Positions 32,313 to 42,454 of a stretch of 64,000 nt of DNA are shown piece after piece. The notes under the pieces were generated by a model. The model had not been told where the DNA came from. It ran no database searches and saw nothing but the letters and a program-made list of their open reading frames with translations. Source of the DNA: Arthrobacter pigmenti (lineage in GTDB: Bacteria; Actinomycetota; Actinomycetes; Actinomycetales; Micrococcaceae); the NCBI RefSeq assembly GCF_011927905.1, contig NZ_JAATJL010000001.1, forward strand, positions 2,046,001 through 2,110,000. Direction: 5' to 3'. The translations under genes and the position numbers were made by a program. The first letter of the stretch is position 1. Each line of letters begins with the position of its first letter.

Positions 32313-32634
32313 GAAGGATCCTTCCCCCTCGTCGGGCGATCCATCTCTGATGTGGATCGCGGTTGGTTTGCTTAGCTTTCATGTCAAAGAGATGGAAGCT
32401 AAGGTTTCGGCTGCTGACCGGATTCTCTCCGGTGAGGCCGAGCGTGCTGAAAACCTCGGAATCTCAGTGCGAAGCAGTCACGGAGTGATCCGCTGCCGCA
32501 TCAGGTCCTGGAGGTACACCTGAGATTGAGCTACTGCTGACATACAGGCAGTTTCACGACGGTCAAAGAACATGACGGCCAGATCAACAGAAGCACATCT
32601 GAACACGGTTCCCCGGAACTGGCTTGGTGGGGTT
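32313..32634 (-). promoter_or_regulatory. Leader and promoter region of rho
   Basis: 322 bp with no supported gene between thrB and rho. A possible promoter on the minus strand is TTGACC with TATGTC 16 bp on, at about 32560-32533. A TTGACA at 32387-32382 has no matching -10. A 28-codon ATG frame (32382-32296) overlaps the rho start but has no ribosome site. A long leader suits rho autoregulation by premature termination. Confidence 0.4.
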
Positions 32635-33609
32635 TTACCGTTGGTGCACCTTCACTTTAGCACCTTCTGTGTCAACGTTCAGCCGTAGAACACGCCAATC
32701 GACGCCTTCTTCTATTGCACCGACAATCCGCTCTATCGCCGCGATCGCCGCCCCAGCCTGTTCCTCGCCCACTGCAAGGGTCATGACGGTGGGGCCGGCT
32801 CCCGAGATGACGGAGGCGAACCCGTCCGAGCGCAGAGCGCGCATCAGACCGGCGCTGTGCATCATGGCCTGCGCTCGATAGTCCTGATGAAGCAGGTCGC
32901 GGGTCGCGTCGAGCAGAAACTGCGGCGCCGATCCCAACGCGTGCACCAGGAGCGCAGCCCGGCCGGCATTTGCCGATGCGCTGTTGTGCGGAACCGAAGC
33001 GGGCAAGAGTGCCCGCGCGGCTTCGGTGGACAGTTCGCTCGATGGAATTGCGACCACAGGTACTACCTCGGGGTGCACAGGCACCGTGGTGCTCTGGAAG
33101 GCGCGGCCGGTCTCCCAGGAAACAGCGAGTGAGCCCAGGAGCGCCGGCGCAACGTTGTCCGGATGACCTTCGAGCGTGGAGCAGAGCTGCAGGATCGCGG
33201 GCGCCGGCATCCGGGAAGCATCCGGGAGCAGCGCATTGGCCGCAAGCACTGACGAAACAATTGCCGCAGCCGAAGATCCGAGTCCACGCCCGTGCGGGAT
33301 CACATTCGTGGTTTCGATCTCGAGACCGGGGCTGGAAAACCCGGCGCGTTCCAGCGTCCGCAGGATGGTTGCGGCGACCAGATGCCGTTCATCGCGGGGC
33401 AACGACTCAGCGCCCTCCCCGGTGACGCTCACCGTCGTCGTGCCGGAATTCGTGGTCCGTACACGGACCGAATCGTACAGCGTGAGAGCAAGACCGAGGC
33501 TGTCGAATCCCGGCCCGAGATTCGCACTCGTTGCCGGCACCTCGACCGTGACCTCCTGACCGGTTGCGATCGGCGCCGATGCCAGCACAGCGTGCGCTGC
33601 GCTAAGCAT
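32635..33609 (-). CDS. thrB: Homoserine kinase
   Basis: Phosphorylates homoserine for threonine synthesis. A 324-residue GHMP kinase: N-terminal [21 protein letters not shown], the ATP loop [15 protein letters not shown] and the C-terminal [12 protein letters not shown]. The ATG at 33609 overlaps the thrC stop by 8 bp and there is no independent ribosome site, so it depends on thrC translation. It is the last gene of hom-thrC-thrB. Confidence 0.95.
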   Translation of the reverse strand: MLSAAHAVLASAPIATGQEVTVEVPATSANLGPGFDSLGLALTLYDSVRVRTTNSGTTTVSVTGEGAESLPRDERHLVAATILRTLERAGFSSPGLEIETTNVIPHGRGLGSSAAAIVSSVLAANALLPDASRMPAPAILQLCSTLEGHPDNVAPALLGSLAVSWETGRAFQSTTVPVHPEVVPVVAIPSSELSTEAARALLPASVPHNSASANAGRAALLVHALGSAPQFLLDATRDLLHQDYRAQAMMHSAGLMRALRSDGFASVISGAGPTVMTLAVGEEQAGAAIAAIERIVGAIEEGVDWRVLRLNVDTEGAKVKVHQR

Positions 33610-34726
33610 CGACCGGCTGACCGGCGTCGGCCAGTCCAAGCGCGGAGGCAACACTGACGACGTCGAACTCCACCTTGGTTGGTTCAACATCGGTGCCGTC
33701 GGCCGCCTTCAGAGCCCACTGCGGATCCTTGAGCCCATGGCCGGTGACCGTGATGACAATGGTCTTTCCCTCAGGCACTTCGCCTGCTGCGTGCTTCTTG
33801 AGCAGACCGGCGACGCCGGCCGCCGACGCCGGCTCAACGAATACGCCCTCGCGTGAGGAGAGCCAACGGTGTGCGTGAAGGATTTCCTCATCCGTGACCG
33901 CTTCGATGAGTCCACCGGATTCGTTCCGGGCAGCAATAGCCTGCTCCCAGGACGCCGGATTGCCAATGCGGATGGCAGTCGCAATGGTGTCGGGCTCGGT
34001 AACGGGGTAGCCCTTCACCAACGGTGACGCACCTTCCGCCTGGAACCCCCACATCACCGGGGTCCTGGTCGCTACCGCCGGCAACTCCCCAGCCGTTGCG
34101 GATGTGTAGGGCTGCGAATACTCTTTGTAGCCCTTCCAGTAGGCGGTGATGTTTCCTGCGTTGCCCACGGGAAGCAAGTGGAAATCGGGGGCATCGCCGA
34201 GGTAATCGACCACCTCGAAGGCTGCGGTTTTTTGGCCCTCGATCCGCGCAGGATTGACGGAGTTCACCAGGAACACCGGGTACGCTTCCGCAAGCTTCCG
34301 GGCCACCTCAAGGCAGTTGTCGAAGTTGCCGTGAACCTGCAGGAGCTCAGCCCCGTGCGCGATCGCCTGACTGAGCTTTCCCATGGCAATCTTTCCGTCC
34401 GGCACGAGTACCGCGCACGTCAATCCCGCCTGGGTGGCATAGGCCGCAGCCGACGCCGAGGTGTTGCCTGTTGATGCGCACACCACAGCCTTCGCCCCCG
34501 CCTCGACAGCCGCTGTGATAGCCATGGTCATCCCGCGGTCCTTGAAGGAACCAGTGGGGTTCATTCCCTCGACCTTCAGGTACACCGAGCAGCCGGTAAG
34601 TTCCGACAGCGCAGGGGCCGAAACCAGCGGCGTCCCGCCCTCCCCCAGCGTGATGACCCTGGTTGAGTCCGTTACCGGCAGACGGTCAGCGTATTCGCGG
34701 ATAACGCCGCGCCATTGGTGAGCCAT
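33602..34726 (-). CDS. thrC: Threonine synthase
   Basis: PLP enzyme converting O-phosphohomoserine to threonine. 374 residues, the short (class II) bacterial form. The PLP lysine is K62 in GSFKDRG, the phosphate-binding loop is LPVGNAGNI, and [13 protein letters not shown] is conserved. Its start overlaps the hom stop in TGATG and its stop overlaps the thrB start, so the three genes form one coupled operon. Confidence 0.95.
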   Translation of the reverse strand: MAHQWRGVIREYADRLPVTDSTRVITLGEGGTPLVSAPALSELTGCSVYLKVEGMNPTGSFKDRGMTMAITAAVEAGAKAVVCASTGNTSASAAAYATQAGLTCAVLVPDGKIAMGKLSQAIAHGAELLQVHGNFDNCLEVARKLAEAYPVFLVNSVNPARIEGQKTAAFEVVDYLGDAPDFHLLPVGNAGNITAYWKGYKEYSQPYTSATAGELPAVATRTPVMWGFQAEGASPLVKGYPVTEPDTIATAIRIGNPASWEQAIAARNESGGLIEAVTDEEILHAHRWLSSREGVFVEPASAAGVAGLLKKHAAGEVPEGKTIVITVTGHGLKDPQWALKAADGTDVEPTKVEFDVVSVASALGLADAGQPVDA

Positions 34727-36078
34727 CAGACTCCCTCTACTCGGAGGACGGAGGTCACCGCGTTGATGACGTCCAGATCCTGGATGTGTTTCACGGTTGT
34801 GGCGAGAGCTGCTTCGGTGGCCCGGTGCGTGACGATCCTCAGTTCCGCACTGGCCGCCCCGCCGGCTTCGGCTGCGTGAATGGTCTGGCGCATGGTTTCA
34901 ATCGAGACACCATGCTCGGCGAAAAGGTGCGCGATCCTCGCGAGGACACCGGGCTGGTCGGCAACATCAAGGCCGATGTAGTAGCTGGTGTTCACCGTGT
35001 CGATACTCAGTGCCGGCACATGGCCGGTGGTGGTCTCGGTCCGGCCCGGACCGCCGAGGACCATGCGCCGCGCCGCACTGACGACGTCGCCGAGCACGGC
35101 GGACGCCGTCGGCGTACCTCCGGCACCCTGCCCGTAGAACATGAGTTCCCCGGCGTTCTCCGCTTCGATGAATACCGCGTTGAACGCACCGCGCACGGCT
35201 GCAAGCGGGTGTTCCCGCGGCAGGAGGGTGGGGTGCACACGGACGCTGACGCCGTCGTCGCCTGCTTCATCCTTCAGCAGTTCAGCGATCGCCAGCAGCT
35301 TGATGACGTACCCGGCGTCCTTCGCCGATGCGATGTCTTCCGCGGTGACCGAGGTGATTCCCTGGCAGTGCACGTTTTCCAGCGCAAACCGGGTATGGAA
35401 GGAAAGCGAAGCGAGGATGGCTGCCTTTGCCGCGGCGTCGTGGCCCTCGATGTCAGCGGTGGGATCGGCCTCCGCATAGCCGAGCCGCTGCGCGTCGGCC
35501 AGAGCGTCCGCGAACTGCGCGCCAGTGGTGTCCATTTGGTCGAGGATGTAGTTGGTGGTGCCGTTGACGATCCCGAGCACCCGGGTAATGCGGTCGCCCG
35601 AGAGGCTGTCGCGGATGGGACGGAGGATGGGAATGGCTCCGGCCACGGCAGCTTCGTAGGACAGCTGCACGTGTGCCGCGTCGGCCCGCTCATAAAGCGT
35701 TGGCCCGTCCTGGGCCAGCAGTGCCTTGTTCCCGCTGACTACGGTGGCTCCGTGGTCTATGGCGCGCAGGATCAGGGTGCGGGCGGGTTCGATGCCCCCC
35801 ATAAGCTCGATCACGATGTCCGCTGCCTCAACCAGGGACTCGGCGTCGGTGGTGAAGAGTTCCCGCGGCAGCTCCGCCTCCCGCGGTGCGTCAATGGACC
35901 GGACAGCAATGCCTGTCAGCTCAAGCCGCGCGCCAATACGGGCGGCGAGGTTATCGGCGTCCGTCAGGAGGATGCGCGCAACCTGCGAGCCGACGTTCCC
36001 GCAGCCAAGGAGCGCTACGCGCAGGGTGCTGGGAGAGACGGCGCTGTTGAGGTCGGTCTTGTCCGGGGTGTTCATCAA
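34726..36078 (-). CDS. hom: Homoserine dehydrogenase
   Basis: Reduces aspartate semialdehyde to homoserine. 450 residues: the NAD(P) loop [12 protein letters not shown] (about 24-35), the catalytic domain with VNGTTNYIL and [19 protein letters not shown], and a C-terminal ACT domain (about 365-450, [21 protein letters not shown]) for feedback control by threonine. The start may be the first or second of two adjacent ATG codons. It is 5 bp downstream of lysA. Confidence 0.95.
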   Translation of the reverse strand: MMNTPDKTDLNSAVSPSTLRVALLGCGNVGSQVARILLTDADNLAARIGARLELTGIAVRSIDAPREAELPRELFTTDAESLVEAADIVIELMGGIEPARTLILRAIDHGATVVSGNKALLAQDGPTLYERADAAHVQLSYEAAVAGAIPILRPIRDSLSGDRITRVLGIVNGTTNYILDQMDTTGAQFADALADAQRLGYAEADPTADIEGHDAAAKAAILASLSFHTRFALENVHCQGITSVTAEDIASAKDAGYVIKLLAIAELLKDEAGDDGVSVRVHPTLLPREHPLAAVRGAFNAVFIEAENAGELMFYGQGAGGTPTASAVLGDVVSAARRMVLGGPGRTETTTGHVPALSIDTVNTSYYIGLDVADQPGVLARIAHLFAEHGVSIETMRQTIHAAEAGGAASAELRIVTHRATEAALATTVKHIQDLDVINAVTSVLRVEGV

Positions 36079-36083
36079 ATCGA

Positions 36084-37547
36084 TCAGGCTCCTGCTTCAA
36101 GAGTTGCTCGGTCGGTAGTGTCCTGCCGCAGTACGTCACGGGACAGGAGGTCTTCCTCTGTTTCGCCGCGCACGATCAGGCGGGCGGAACCGTTTCTGAC
36201 CGCGACGACGGGCGGCCGGGTGAGGTAGTTGTAGTTGCTCGCGAGCGACCAGCAGTACGCACCGGTGCCCGGCACGGCGATCAGGTCACCGCCCAACGCG
36301 TCCGTCGGCAGGTACACGCTGCGCACAACGATGTCCCCGCTCTCGCAATGCTTGCCGACCACGCGTGTCAGAACCGGTTCCTGGAACGAAGACCTGGACG
36401 CCAGTACCGCCGAATAATCGGCGTCGTACAGCACCGGCCGCGCGTTGTCGCTCATCCCGCCGTCAACCGAAACATACCTGCGGGGGTGGGTGCCGCCGTC
36501 GGTATCGACCTGCACCGTCTTGGTGGTTCCCGCCCGGTAGAGCGTGAATGTTGTCGGCCCGACAATGGCCCGTCCCGGTTCGATCGAGATGCGTGGCACC
36601 CGAAGTCCGTGTTCGGCGCAGGCGCTGCGTACGACGTCGGCCATCGCCTGTGCGATTTCAGTGGGGGGCCGTGGGGTGTCGGCCTCGGTGTAGGCGATGC
36701 CGTAGCCGCCGCCCAGATCGAGCTCGTGCAGTTCGATACCGTGGCGGTCCCGGACCTCCGCGAGGAAGCCCAGCAGCCGACGGGCAGCCAACTCGAATCC
36801 GGCGGGCTCGAAGATCTGCGAGCCGATGTGGCTGTGAACCCCGAGCAACCGGACGCACGGGTGATCCAGGGCGGCTGCAACGGCCTGGGCGGCGGGTGAT
36901 TCCCGGTCCGACGACGACGGCGCGAGGGAGAGTCCGAATTTCTGGTCTTCATGCGCTGTGGCAATGAACTCGTGCGTGTGTGCATGTACGCCCGGCGTGA
37001 GGCGAAGCATGACATTCGCCGTTGCGCCGCGGGCCTCGGCGAGCGCGCCGACGCGCCCCAGTTCATACAGGCTGTCGACGACGATGCGACCGACGTCAAG
37101 ATCCAGCGCCCGGTTGATCTCGGCGTCGGACTTGTTGTTGCCGTGCAGCGCAAGCTGCCGTCCATTCAGACCTGCGCGCATCGCGACGGCAAGCTCTCCA
37201 CCGGATGCGGTGTCCAGGCGCATGCCCTCCTCGGACACCCAGTGCGCAATCTCGCTGCAGAGGAACGATTTGCCCGCGTAATAGACGTCGACTCCGCCGC
37301 ACAGGTCCTTGAATGCGGTGTCGAAGGCGCTACGGAAGCTTCGGGCGCGGGCACGGAAATCGTCTTCGGACACAACGAAGAGCGGCGTGCCGAACTGTTC
37401 AGCGAGTTCGGTAACCGGAATCCCGGCAACGGTCAGGACACCCGAGGCTGAACGTGCGACGTCCTGTGCCCACAGGGCTGGGTTGAGCCGGTTGGCGTCC
37501 TCGGGCAGTTCGAGCCACTCGGGAGCGAGCGGTGAAGGAGAAGCCAC
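36084..37547 (-). CDS. lysA: Diaminopimelate decarboxylase
   Basis: Last step of lysine synthesis, PLP-dependent. From GTG 37547 it has 487 residues; the frame is open further upstream but that part overlaps argS. GGAG lies 10 nt before the GTG, inside the last argS codons. The PLP lysine is K93 in YYAGKSF; HSHIGSQ and GGGYGIAY bind PLP phosphate; CESGD supplies the second active-site Cys. The argS-lysA pair is a standard actinobacterial arrangement known to answer to lysine and arginine in corynebacteria. Confidence 0.95.
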   Translation of the reverse strand: MASPSPLAPEWLELPEDANRLNPALWAQDVARSASGVLTVAGIPVTELAEQFGTPLFVVSEDDFRARARSFRSAFDTAFKDLCGGVDVYYAGKSFLCSEIAHWVSEEGMRLDTASGGELAVAMRAGLNGRQLALHGNNKSDAEINRALDLDVGRIVVDSLYELGRVGALAEARGATANVMLRLTPGVHAHTHEFIATAHEDQKFGLSLAPSSSDRESPAAQAVAAALDHPCVRLLGVHSHIGSQIFEPAGFELAARRLLGFLAEVRDRHGIELHELDLGGGYGIAYTEADTPRPPTEIAQAMADVVRSACAEHGLRVPRISIEPGRAIVGPTTFTLYRAGTTKTVQVDTDGGTHPRRYVSVDGGMSDNARPVLYDADYSAVLASRSSFQEPVLTRVVGKHCESGDIVVRSVYLPTDALGGDLIAVPGTGAYCWSLASNYNYLTRPPVVAVRNGSARLIVRGETEEDLLSRDVLRQDTTDRATLEAGA

Positions 37548-37548
37548 G

Positions 37549-39198
37549 TTACATCCGCTCCGGTGCCGAAACCCCAAGGAGCCCGAGCCCGTTGGCGAGT
37601 ACCTGTTTGGTTGCATTGTTGAGCCACAGGCGAGTGCGATGCACGTCCTCGACAGGAGCGTCACCGATGGGTGAGATCCGGCATGCGTCATACCAGCGGT
37701 GGTACGTTCCCGCGATCACTTCGAGGTGGCGGGCCACACGATGCGGCTCGCGGAACGTCACTGCCTGAGCGACGACGCCGGGGAACTGGCCGAGGGCGGC
37801 CAGCAGTTCGCCTTCGGTGGCGTGGGACAAAGCAGCGGCATCGAACGCACTGGTATCCACACCGGCCGATTCCGCGTTGCGTTGAACAGCGTGGGTGCGC
37901 GCGTGGGCGTACTGAACGTAGAAAACGGGGTTCTCGTTGCTTCGCTTGGTGAGCAGATCAAGGTCGATGTCAATATTGGAATCGGCGGAGAACCGGGCAA
38001 GAGTGTAGCGCGCCGCGTCGACCCCGACGACGTCAACAAGGTCCTCAAGCGTGACCACTGTCCCGGCCCGTTTGGACATGCGGACGGGCTGTCCGTCCTT
38101 CATCAGGTTCACCATCTGACCGATCAGAACCTCGACGGTGTCCGGGTTATCGCCCAGGGCCGCGGCAGCCGCCTTCAGACGTGCAACATAGCCGTGATGA
38201 TCCGCACCGAGCATGATGATGTTCAGGTCGAAGCCGCGCTGCCGTTTGTTGACGAAATACCCGATATCACCAGCGATGTAGGCGGGACTGCCGTCCGACT
38301 TGATGACCACGCGGTCCTTGTCATCACCAAACTCGGTGGACTTCAGCCACCAGGCCCCTCCCTCGAAGAAGAGGTTCCCCGATGCTTTCAATTGTTCCAG
38401 CAGTCCACCGACGAAGTTGTCGGCAAACAGCGAATGCTCGTGGAAGTAGACATCGAAGTCAACGCCGAAATTATGGAGGGAGTTCTTGATGTCACCGAAC
38501 ATCAGGTCGACACCCACAGCGCGGAACCGCTCAAGCGCCGCGTCGGCTGGCAGTTCAAGGATGTCAGGGGCGATCTGCAGCACCCTGTCCTTGATGTCGA
38601 CGATGTAGTCACCGCCGTAACCGTCCTCAGGTGTGGGGTTGCCCTTGGCACTTGCGTAGAGCGACCGGGCAAACCGATCGATCTGTGCTCCATGGTCGTT
38701 GAAATAGTATTCCCGCGTAACTTCTGCCCCTTGGGACTGAAACATCCGGGCGAGCGCGTCGCCGACGGCCGCCCAGCGAACACCGCCCAGGTGAATGGGG
38801 CCCGTGGGATTGGCAGAAACGAATTCCAGGTTAATCTTCGTGCCGATCAACGCATTGGAGTTTCCGTACGCTGGCCCCGCCTCAACGATTGTCCGTGCCA
38901 GTTCGCCGGCAGCGCCCGCCTCCAGCCGGATGTTCAGAAAGCCGGGCCCGGCGATGTCGACCGAGGCAACGCCGTCGAGCCCTTCGAGCCTCCCTTTGAG
39001 GATCTCGGCGAAGGCCCGCGGGTTCATCCCCGCCTTCTTGGACAGCTGCAGGGCGATGTTGGTGGCCCAGTCGCCGTGCTCGCGGCTCTTGGGCCGCTCG
39101 ACTCGAACTTCTCCCGGCAACTCCACAGAGATTTCGCCGGCGGCGACGGCGTCTTTAAGGCATGAGGAGATTGCTGAGGAGAGTTCTTCGGGAGTCAC
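37549..39198 (-). CDS. argS: Arginyl-tRNA synthetase
   Basis: Charges tRNA-Arg. From GTG 39198 ([13 protein letters not shown], the family N-terminus) it has 549 residues. The class I motifs are [12 protein letters not shown] (HIGH equivalent) and RMSKRAG (KMSK equivalent); the C-terminal anticodon-binding domain with the DALRP-type segment is present. It is the first gene of the argS-lysA-hom-thrC-thrB run. A 162-bp divergent region separates it from the flavin lipoprotein gene. Confidence 0.95.
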   Translation of the reverse strand: MTPEELSSAISSCLKDAVAAGEISVELPGEVRVERPKSREHGDWATNIALQLSKKAGMNPRAFAEILKGRLEGLDGVASVDIAGPGFLNIRLEAGAAGELARTIVEAGPAYGNSNALIGTKINLEFVSANPTGPIHLGGVRWAAVGDALARMFQSQGAEVTREYYFNDHGAQIDRFARSLYASAKGNPTPEDGYGGDYIVDIKDRVLQIAPDILELPADAALERFRAVGVDLMFGDIKNSLHNFGVDFDVYFHEHSLFADNFVGGLLEQLKASGNLFFEGGAWWLKSTEFGDDKDRVVIKSDGSPAYIAGDIGYFVNKRQRGFDLNIIMLGADHHGYVARLKAAAAALGDNPDTVEVLIGQMVNLMKDGQPVRMSKRAGTVVTLEDLVDVVGVDAARYTLARFSADSNIDIDLDLLTKRSNENPVFYVQYAHARTHAVQRNAESAGVDTSAFDAAALSHATEGELLAALGQFPGVVAQAVTFREPHRVARHLEVIAGTYHRWYDACRISPIGDAPVEDVHRTRLWLNNATKQVLANGLGLLGVSAPERM

Positions 39199-39360
39199 CT
39201 CTCCAGCATAACGGCGCGGGTCTCTTCCGCCGGATTCTGTGACGGACGCCCAACTCGTATGCTTATCCACCCGTCCGCGGACCGGGCCGAACCGAATTGA
39301 ACGCACTAGCGTTATGTATTTGATGCTGCGCTTCCCCCATTGACCTTCTTAGGAGACTCC
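39199..39360. promoter_or_regulatory. Divergent promoter region argS / flavin module
   Basis: 162 bp between two divergent starts. On the plus strand TTAGGAG stands just before the GTG of the lipoprotein. No clear -35/-10 pair or operator palindrome could be picked by eye on either strand. Confidence 0.4.
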
Positions 39361-39825
39361 GTGAGTAATGCCGTGCCGAAGCCGATTTCCCGCTGGGCCC
39401 TGACCACCCTGGCTGCAGCTTCCCTGCTCGGCTCAGCCGGATGCGCGGCGACGCCCACCCCTGCACCGGGCGCCGAGGGCGGCTCCGGGGAGACCTCCTC
39501 ACCGGCCACGGACGGCGCGGAAGCACGTGCCTATGCAGACGGCACCTATACGGCCACCGGCTCCTACCAGACGCCAGGCGGCGAGGAATCCATCGGGGTA
39601 ACGGTCACTCTGGAGTCCGGCGCTGTCGCCGACGTTTCGGCCGAGCCCATGCCAAGCAATCCCACCACCGAGCAGTACCAGGGGAAATTCAGCAGCGGGA
39701 TCAAGGACGAGATTGTCGGAACTCCCATCGACGAGCTCAACGTGAGCAAAGTCTCCGGCTCCTCCCTGACCAGCGGAGGGTTCAAGGAAGCCATCGATCA
39801 GATCAAGGGTGAAGCCGCACAGTGA
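39361..39825 (+). CDS. FMN-binding domain lipoprotein
   Basis: A 154-residue exported protein. GTG 39361 is chosen because AGGAG lies 6 nt upstream. A signal with an Arg, a hydrophobic core and the lipobox GSAGC puts the lipid-bearing Cys at 28. A Thr/Pro/Ser-rich linker (30-60) leads to an FMN-binding domain (about 65-154; DGTYTATGSYQTPGGEESIGV). Near the C-terminus SGSSLTSGGF matches the SGAxxTS flavinylation motif, with Thr137 the likely site for covalent FMN. The next gene encodes the matching flavin transferase. It probably acts as a one-electron carrier on the outer face of the membrane. Confidence 0.85.
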   Translation: MSNAVPKPISRWALTTLAAASLLGSAGCAATPTPAPGAEGGSGETSSPATDGAEARAYADGTYTATGSYQTPGGEESIGVTVTLESGAVADVSAEPMPSNPTTEQYQGKFSSGIKDEIVGTPIDELNVSKVSGSSLTSGGFKEAIDQIKGEAAQ

Positions 39826-40688
39826 GCCCTGCAGCGCTTCAGCACAGCGTGAGGTTCGAGGCGATCGGCACCACCTGGCAGATCGATACCTTAGCTGAGC
39901 TGAGTGCTGGGGCGCGCGCCGCCGTCGTCGGGCTCGTTGAAGAGTACGACGGCGTGTACTCGCGGTTCCGGGCGGACTCGCGCATTGCGGGTCTCGCCTA
40001 CGGGGGGACGGTGGAGCTTCCGCCCCATGGCGAACACCTCGGTTCGCTGTACCGGACCCTGTACCGGCTCACCGAGGGGGCAATGTCTCCGCTGGTCGGC
40101 GGCTCGCTGGAGCAGTTGGGGTACGACGCCGACTATTCCTTCACCCCGGCCGGCAGCCCATGTTCCGCACCGGTATGGGACGAACGCTTCGACTGGACCG
40201 GCAACGTCATCAAGGCGCAGGCGCCGGTCATCCTTGACGTCGGTGCCGCGGGCAAAGGGCAACTTGTGGATCTGGTGTCGCAGACGCTGAAGGCATTCGG
40301 TTATGCGGAGCACACCGTCGATGCCGGTGGGGACACAATTCATCACGGGTTACCTATAACGGTTGCGCTTGAGCACCCGTACAACACCGGCTCAGCGATC
40401 GGCGTCGTCCCGCTGGCCGATCAGGCGCTCTGTGCGTCTGCCTCCAACCGGAGGCGCTGGAGCGACGGCCTGCACCACGTACTGGATGCAACAACCGGCC
40501 GATGCGTGGATAAGGTGGTGGCAACGTGGGTTTTGGCGGGCGACGCACTGCACGCAGATGCGCTGGCCACGGCCCTCTTCCTTGTCCCACCCGAGATCCT
40601 CCTGGCGGAGTTCGACTTCGAATACGTCAGGGTGCACTCGGACGGGCGCGCGCAATTCTCGTCATCCCTGGCAGGAGCACTGTTCTAG
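39822..40688 (+). CDS. apbE: FAD:protein FMN transferase (ApbE family)
   Basis: Transfers FMN from FAD to a threonine of target flavoproteins. 288 residues; the family features EEYDGVYSRFRADSRIA, the AGKG loop (LDVGAAGKGQLVD), DAGGDT and the closing ALATALFL are present. No signal peptide is visible, so it may work in the cytoplasm or be exported by another route; this matters because its likely substrate is a lipoprotein. The GTG start overlaps the stop of the lipoprotein gene (GTGA), and the next gene begins directly after its stop. Confidence 0.9.
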   Translation: MSPAALQHSVRFEAIGTTWQIDTLAELSAGARAAVVGLVEEYDGVYSRFRADSRIAGLAYGGTVELPPHGEHLGSLYRTLYRLTEGAMSPLVGGSLEQLGYDADYSFTPAGSPCSAPVWDERFDWTGNVIKAQAPVILDVGAAGKGQLVDLVSQTLKAFGYAEHTVDAGGDTIHHGLPITVALEHPYNTGSAIGVVPLADQALCASASNRRRWSDGLHHVLDATTGRCVDKVVATWVLAGDALHADALATALFLVPPEILLAEFDFEYVRVHSDGRAQFSSSLAGALF

Positions 40689-42185
40689 ATGTTCAGTCGA
40701 CTCGATTCGCTTCTCGGGCGGATCACCATGTATCGTCTCGTCCTCGTCCTGCTCCTGATCCTTGCTTTTTACGCGTTCGGATTGTCGGCACTCGACCTCC
40801 TGGCCTTCACGCCGACCGAGCTGGGGGCGACACTCGCGGCGGCGCTCATCGCATCGTGGGGCGGCACCCGGATCATGGCGTTGATGCTCAGGACCCGGCC
40901 GCATACCGAGTCCTCCCTCATCACCGGTCTGCTGCTGTTCTTCGTGATGTTTCCCTCCGATACCCCTACGGGGGTCGGCGGAATCGCTCTCGCGGGACTG
41001 ATCGCGGCGGCCTCGAAGTACCTCATGGCATTCCGCGGCCGGCACATCTTCAACCCGGCCGCGTTCGGCGCCGTCGCCGTCACCCTGCTTGGATTGAGCG
41101 CCGCCGCCTGGTGGGCCGCCAATCCGGCCATGCTGCCGCTGGTACTGATTTTCACCCTGTTACTGCTTTACCGGACACGGAAACTGTCTATGGGTGCGGT
41201 GTTCGTGATCGTCGCCGTCGGAATCCTGGTTGTGCGGCTCATGGCCGGTGGTACGTCGCCGACCGAAGCCCTGCAGCTCGTGTTCGGCTCGTATCCCGTG
41301 CTCTTTCTCCTTGGGTTCATGCTCACCGAGCCGCTGACGTTGCCACCGCGGCGATGGCAGCAGTTGCTGATCGCGGGCATAGTCGCCGTCGTTCTCGCCC
41401 TACAGATCAGTATCGGTCCGGTCTTCCTCGGCCCGGAATTCGCCCTGCTGATCGGCAACGCCGTTGCCTTCGCGATGGGGCAAAGACGCCGGATCCGGTT
41501 ACGTTACACAGGCTCACGCCGGCTCACCCCGACCAGTACAGAGGTCCAGTTCACGCCGGAGCGACCGGTCCGGTTCCGCCCCGGCCAGTACATGGAGCTG
41601 ACTCTGCCGCACGCGCGCCCCGACCGGCGCGGCCTGCGCCGCATCTTCAGCATCAGTTCCACGCCCGACGACGGCACTGTCCGCTTCGGTCTGCGCCTCT
41701 CCGATCCACCGAGCACCTTCAAAAACGCGCTCCTGCAGCTGAAGCCCGGGGCGCCTGTCGATGCAACAACCGTGGCGGGCGACTTTGTACTCCCCGACGA
41801 TCCTTCGGTGCCGCTGCTGCTCTTCGCCGGCGGCATCGGCGTCACTCCTTTCCTCAGCCAGCTGGGAGCTAGCCACCCCTCATCCGAACGCGACATCGTG
41901 CTCGTCTACGTCGTCAGCAGCGCCAACGAGCTTGCCTATGCCGAGGAACTCGCAGATGCACGGGTTCACCTCTTCTGTCCGGATGATCCAGGCAAACTTC
42001 CTGCCACCTGGACCCGTGGAGGGGGCAGCTTTCCCACCGCGGAGGAGTTGCGCTCCCTGGTTCCGGATCTGCCGAAGCGCCGGGTGTACCTGTCGGGTTC
42101 GCCGGCCACCCTCGCGCGCGCCAAACCGCTCATCAGGGAGGCGGGCGGAAGGTCGGTTCAAACCGACGCATTCCTCGGGTATTAA
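40689..42185 (+). CDS. NqrB/RnfD-like membrane domain fused to ferredoxin-NADP reductase domain
   Basis: A 498-residue fusion. Residues about 15-265 hold some eight membrane helices of the NqrB/RnfD type, with RHIFNPAAFG (118-127) and MLTEPLTLPP (211-220), the counterpart of the MATDPVT motif. The usual SGAT flavinylation motif of NqrB/RnfD is not seen. Residues about 268-498 are a cytoplasmic FNR module: FRPGQYMEL (296-304), the FAD motif RRIFSISS (317-324), the NAD(P) motif GGIGVTP (381-387) and VYLSGSP. It would take hydride from NAD(P)H by FAD and pass electrons through the membrane to an outer flavin. It directly follows apbE and the flavin lipoprotein. Confidence 0.85.
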   Translation: MFSRLDSLLGRITMYRLVLVLLLILAFYAFGLSALDLLAFTPTELGATLAAALIASWGGTRIMALMLRTRPHTESSLITGLLLFFVMFPSDTPTGVGGIALAGLIAAASKYLMAFRGRHIFNPAAFGAVAVTLLGLSAAAWWAANPAMLPLVLIFTLLLLYRTRKLSMGAVFVIVAVGILVVRLMAGGTSPTEALQLVFGSYPVLFLLGFMLTEPLTLPPRRWQQLLIAGIVAVVLALQISIGPVFLGPEFALLIGNAVAFAMGQRRRIRLRYTGSRRLTPTSTEVQFTPERPVRFRPGQYMELTLPHARPDRRGLRRIFSISSTPDDGTVRFGLRLSDPPSTFKNALLQLKPGAPVDATTVAGDFVLPDDPSVPLLLFAGGIGVTPFLSQLGASHPSSERDIVLVYVVSSANELAYAEELADARVHLFCPDDPGKLPATWTRGGGSFPTAEELRSLVPDLPKRRVYLSGSPATLARAKPLIREAGGRSVQTDAFLGY

Positions 42186-42285
42186 CCACCCCGGAGCAGG
42201 TCCGGAACAGCGTTTCGTTCAGCCAAGATTCACCTGCTAAGCTCAGTGAGTCCCTTCCGGCAGCTGGTCTAACCAGACATGCCGC

Positions 42286-42358
42286 GCCCTCGTAGCTCAG
42301 GGGATAGAGCGTCTGCCTCCGGAGCAGAAGGTCGTAGGTTCGAATCCTATCGAGGGCA
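42286..42358 (+). tRNA. tRNA-Arg (anticodon CCG)
   Basis: Complete cloverleaf of 73 nt: acceptor arms GCCCTCG and CGAGGGC with discriminator A, D arm around AGCTCAGGGGATAGAGC, anticodon stem TCTGC/GCAGA around the loop CTCCGGA (anticodon CCG, reading CGG), and T arm GTAGGTTCGAATCCTAT. The CCA end is not encoded. A T-run follows at 42360-42363. Confidence 0.97.
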
Positions 42359-42454
42359 CTTTTCCTCCACCTCCCATCAGCCAATTCGGTGACCTCCGCC
42401 ACACGGGCCTAGACTGATGCCACCAGCCGCGCAACGTGGGGAGGCTTGATTCAG

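Noticed and set aside
32635..36078. Riboswitch or T-box ahead of the threonine genes
   Set aside because: The genes overlap or are a few bases apart, leaving no room for such an element.
34786..36228. 480-codon plus-strand frame opposite hom
   Set aside because: Mirror frame of homoserine dehydrogenase; composition is that of a shadow frame and no ribosome site is seen.
37699..39165. 488-codon plus-strand frame opposite argS
   Set aside because: Mirror frame of arginyl-tRNA synthetase without any domain signature.
42286..42358. tRNA-Arg as an integration site for a mobile element
   Set aside because: The genes on both sides are ordinary chromosomal genes and no repeat of the tRNA 3' end or integrase was seen.
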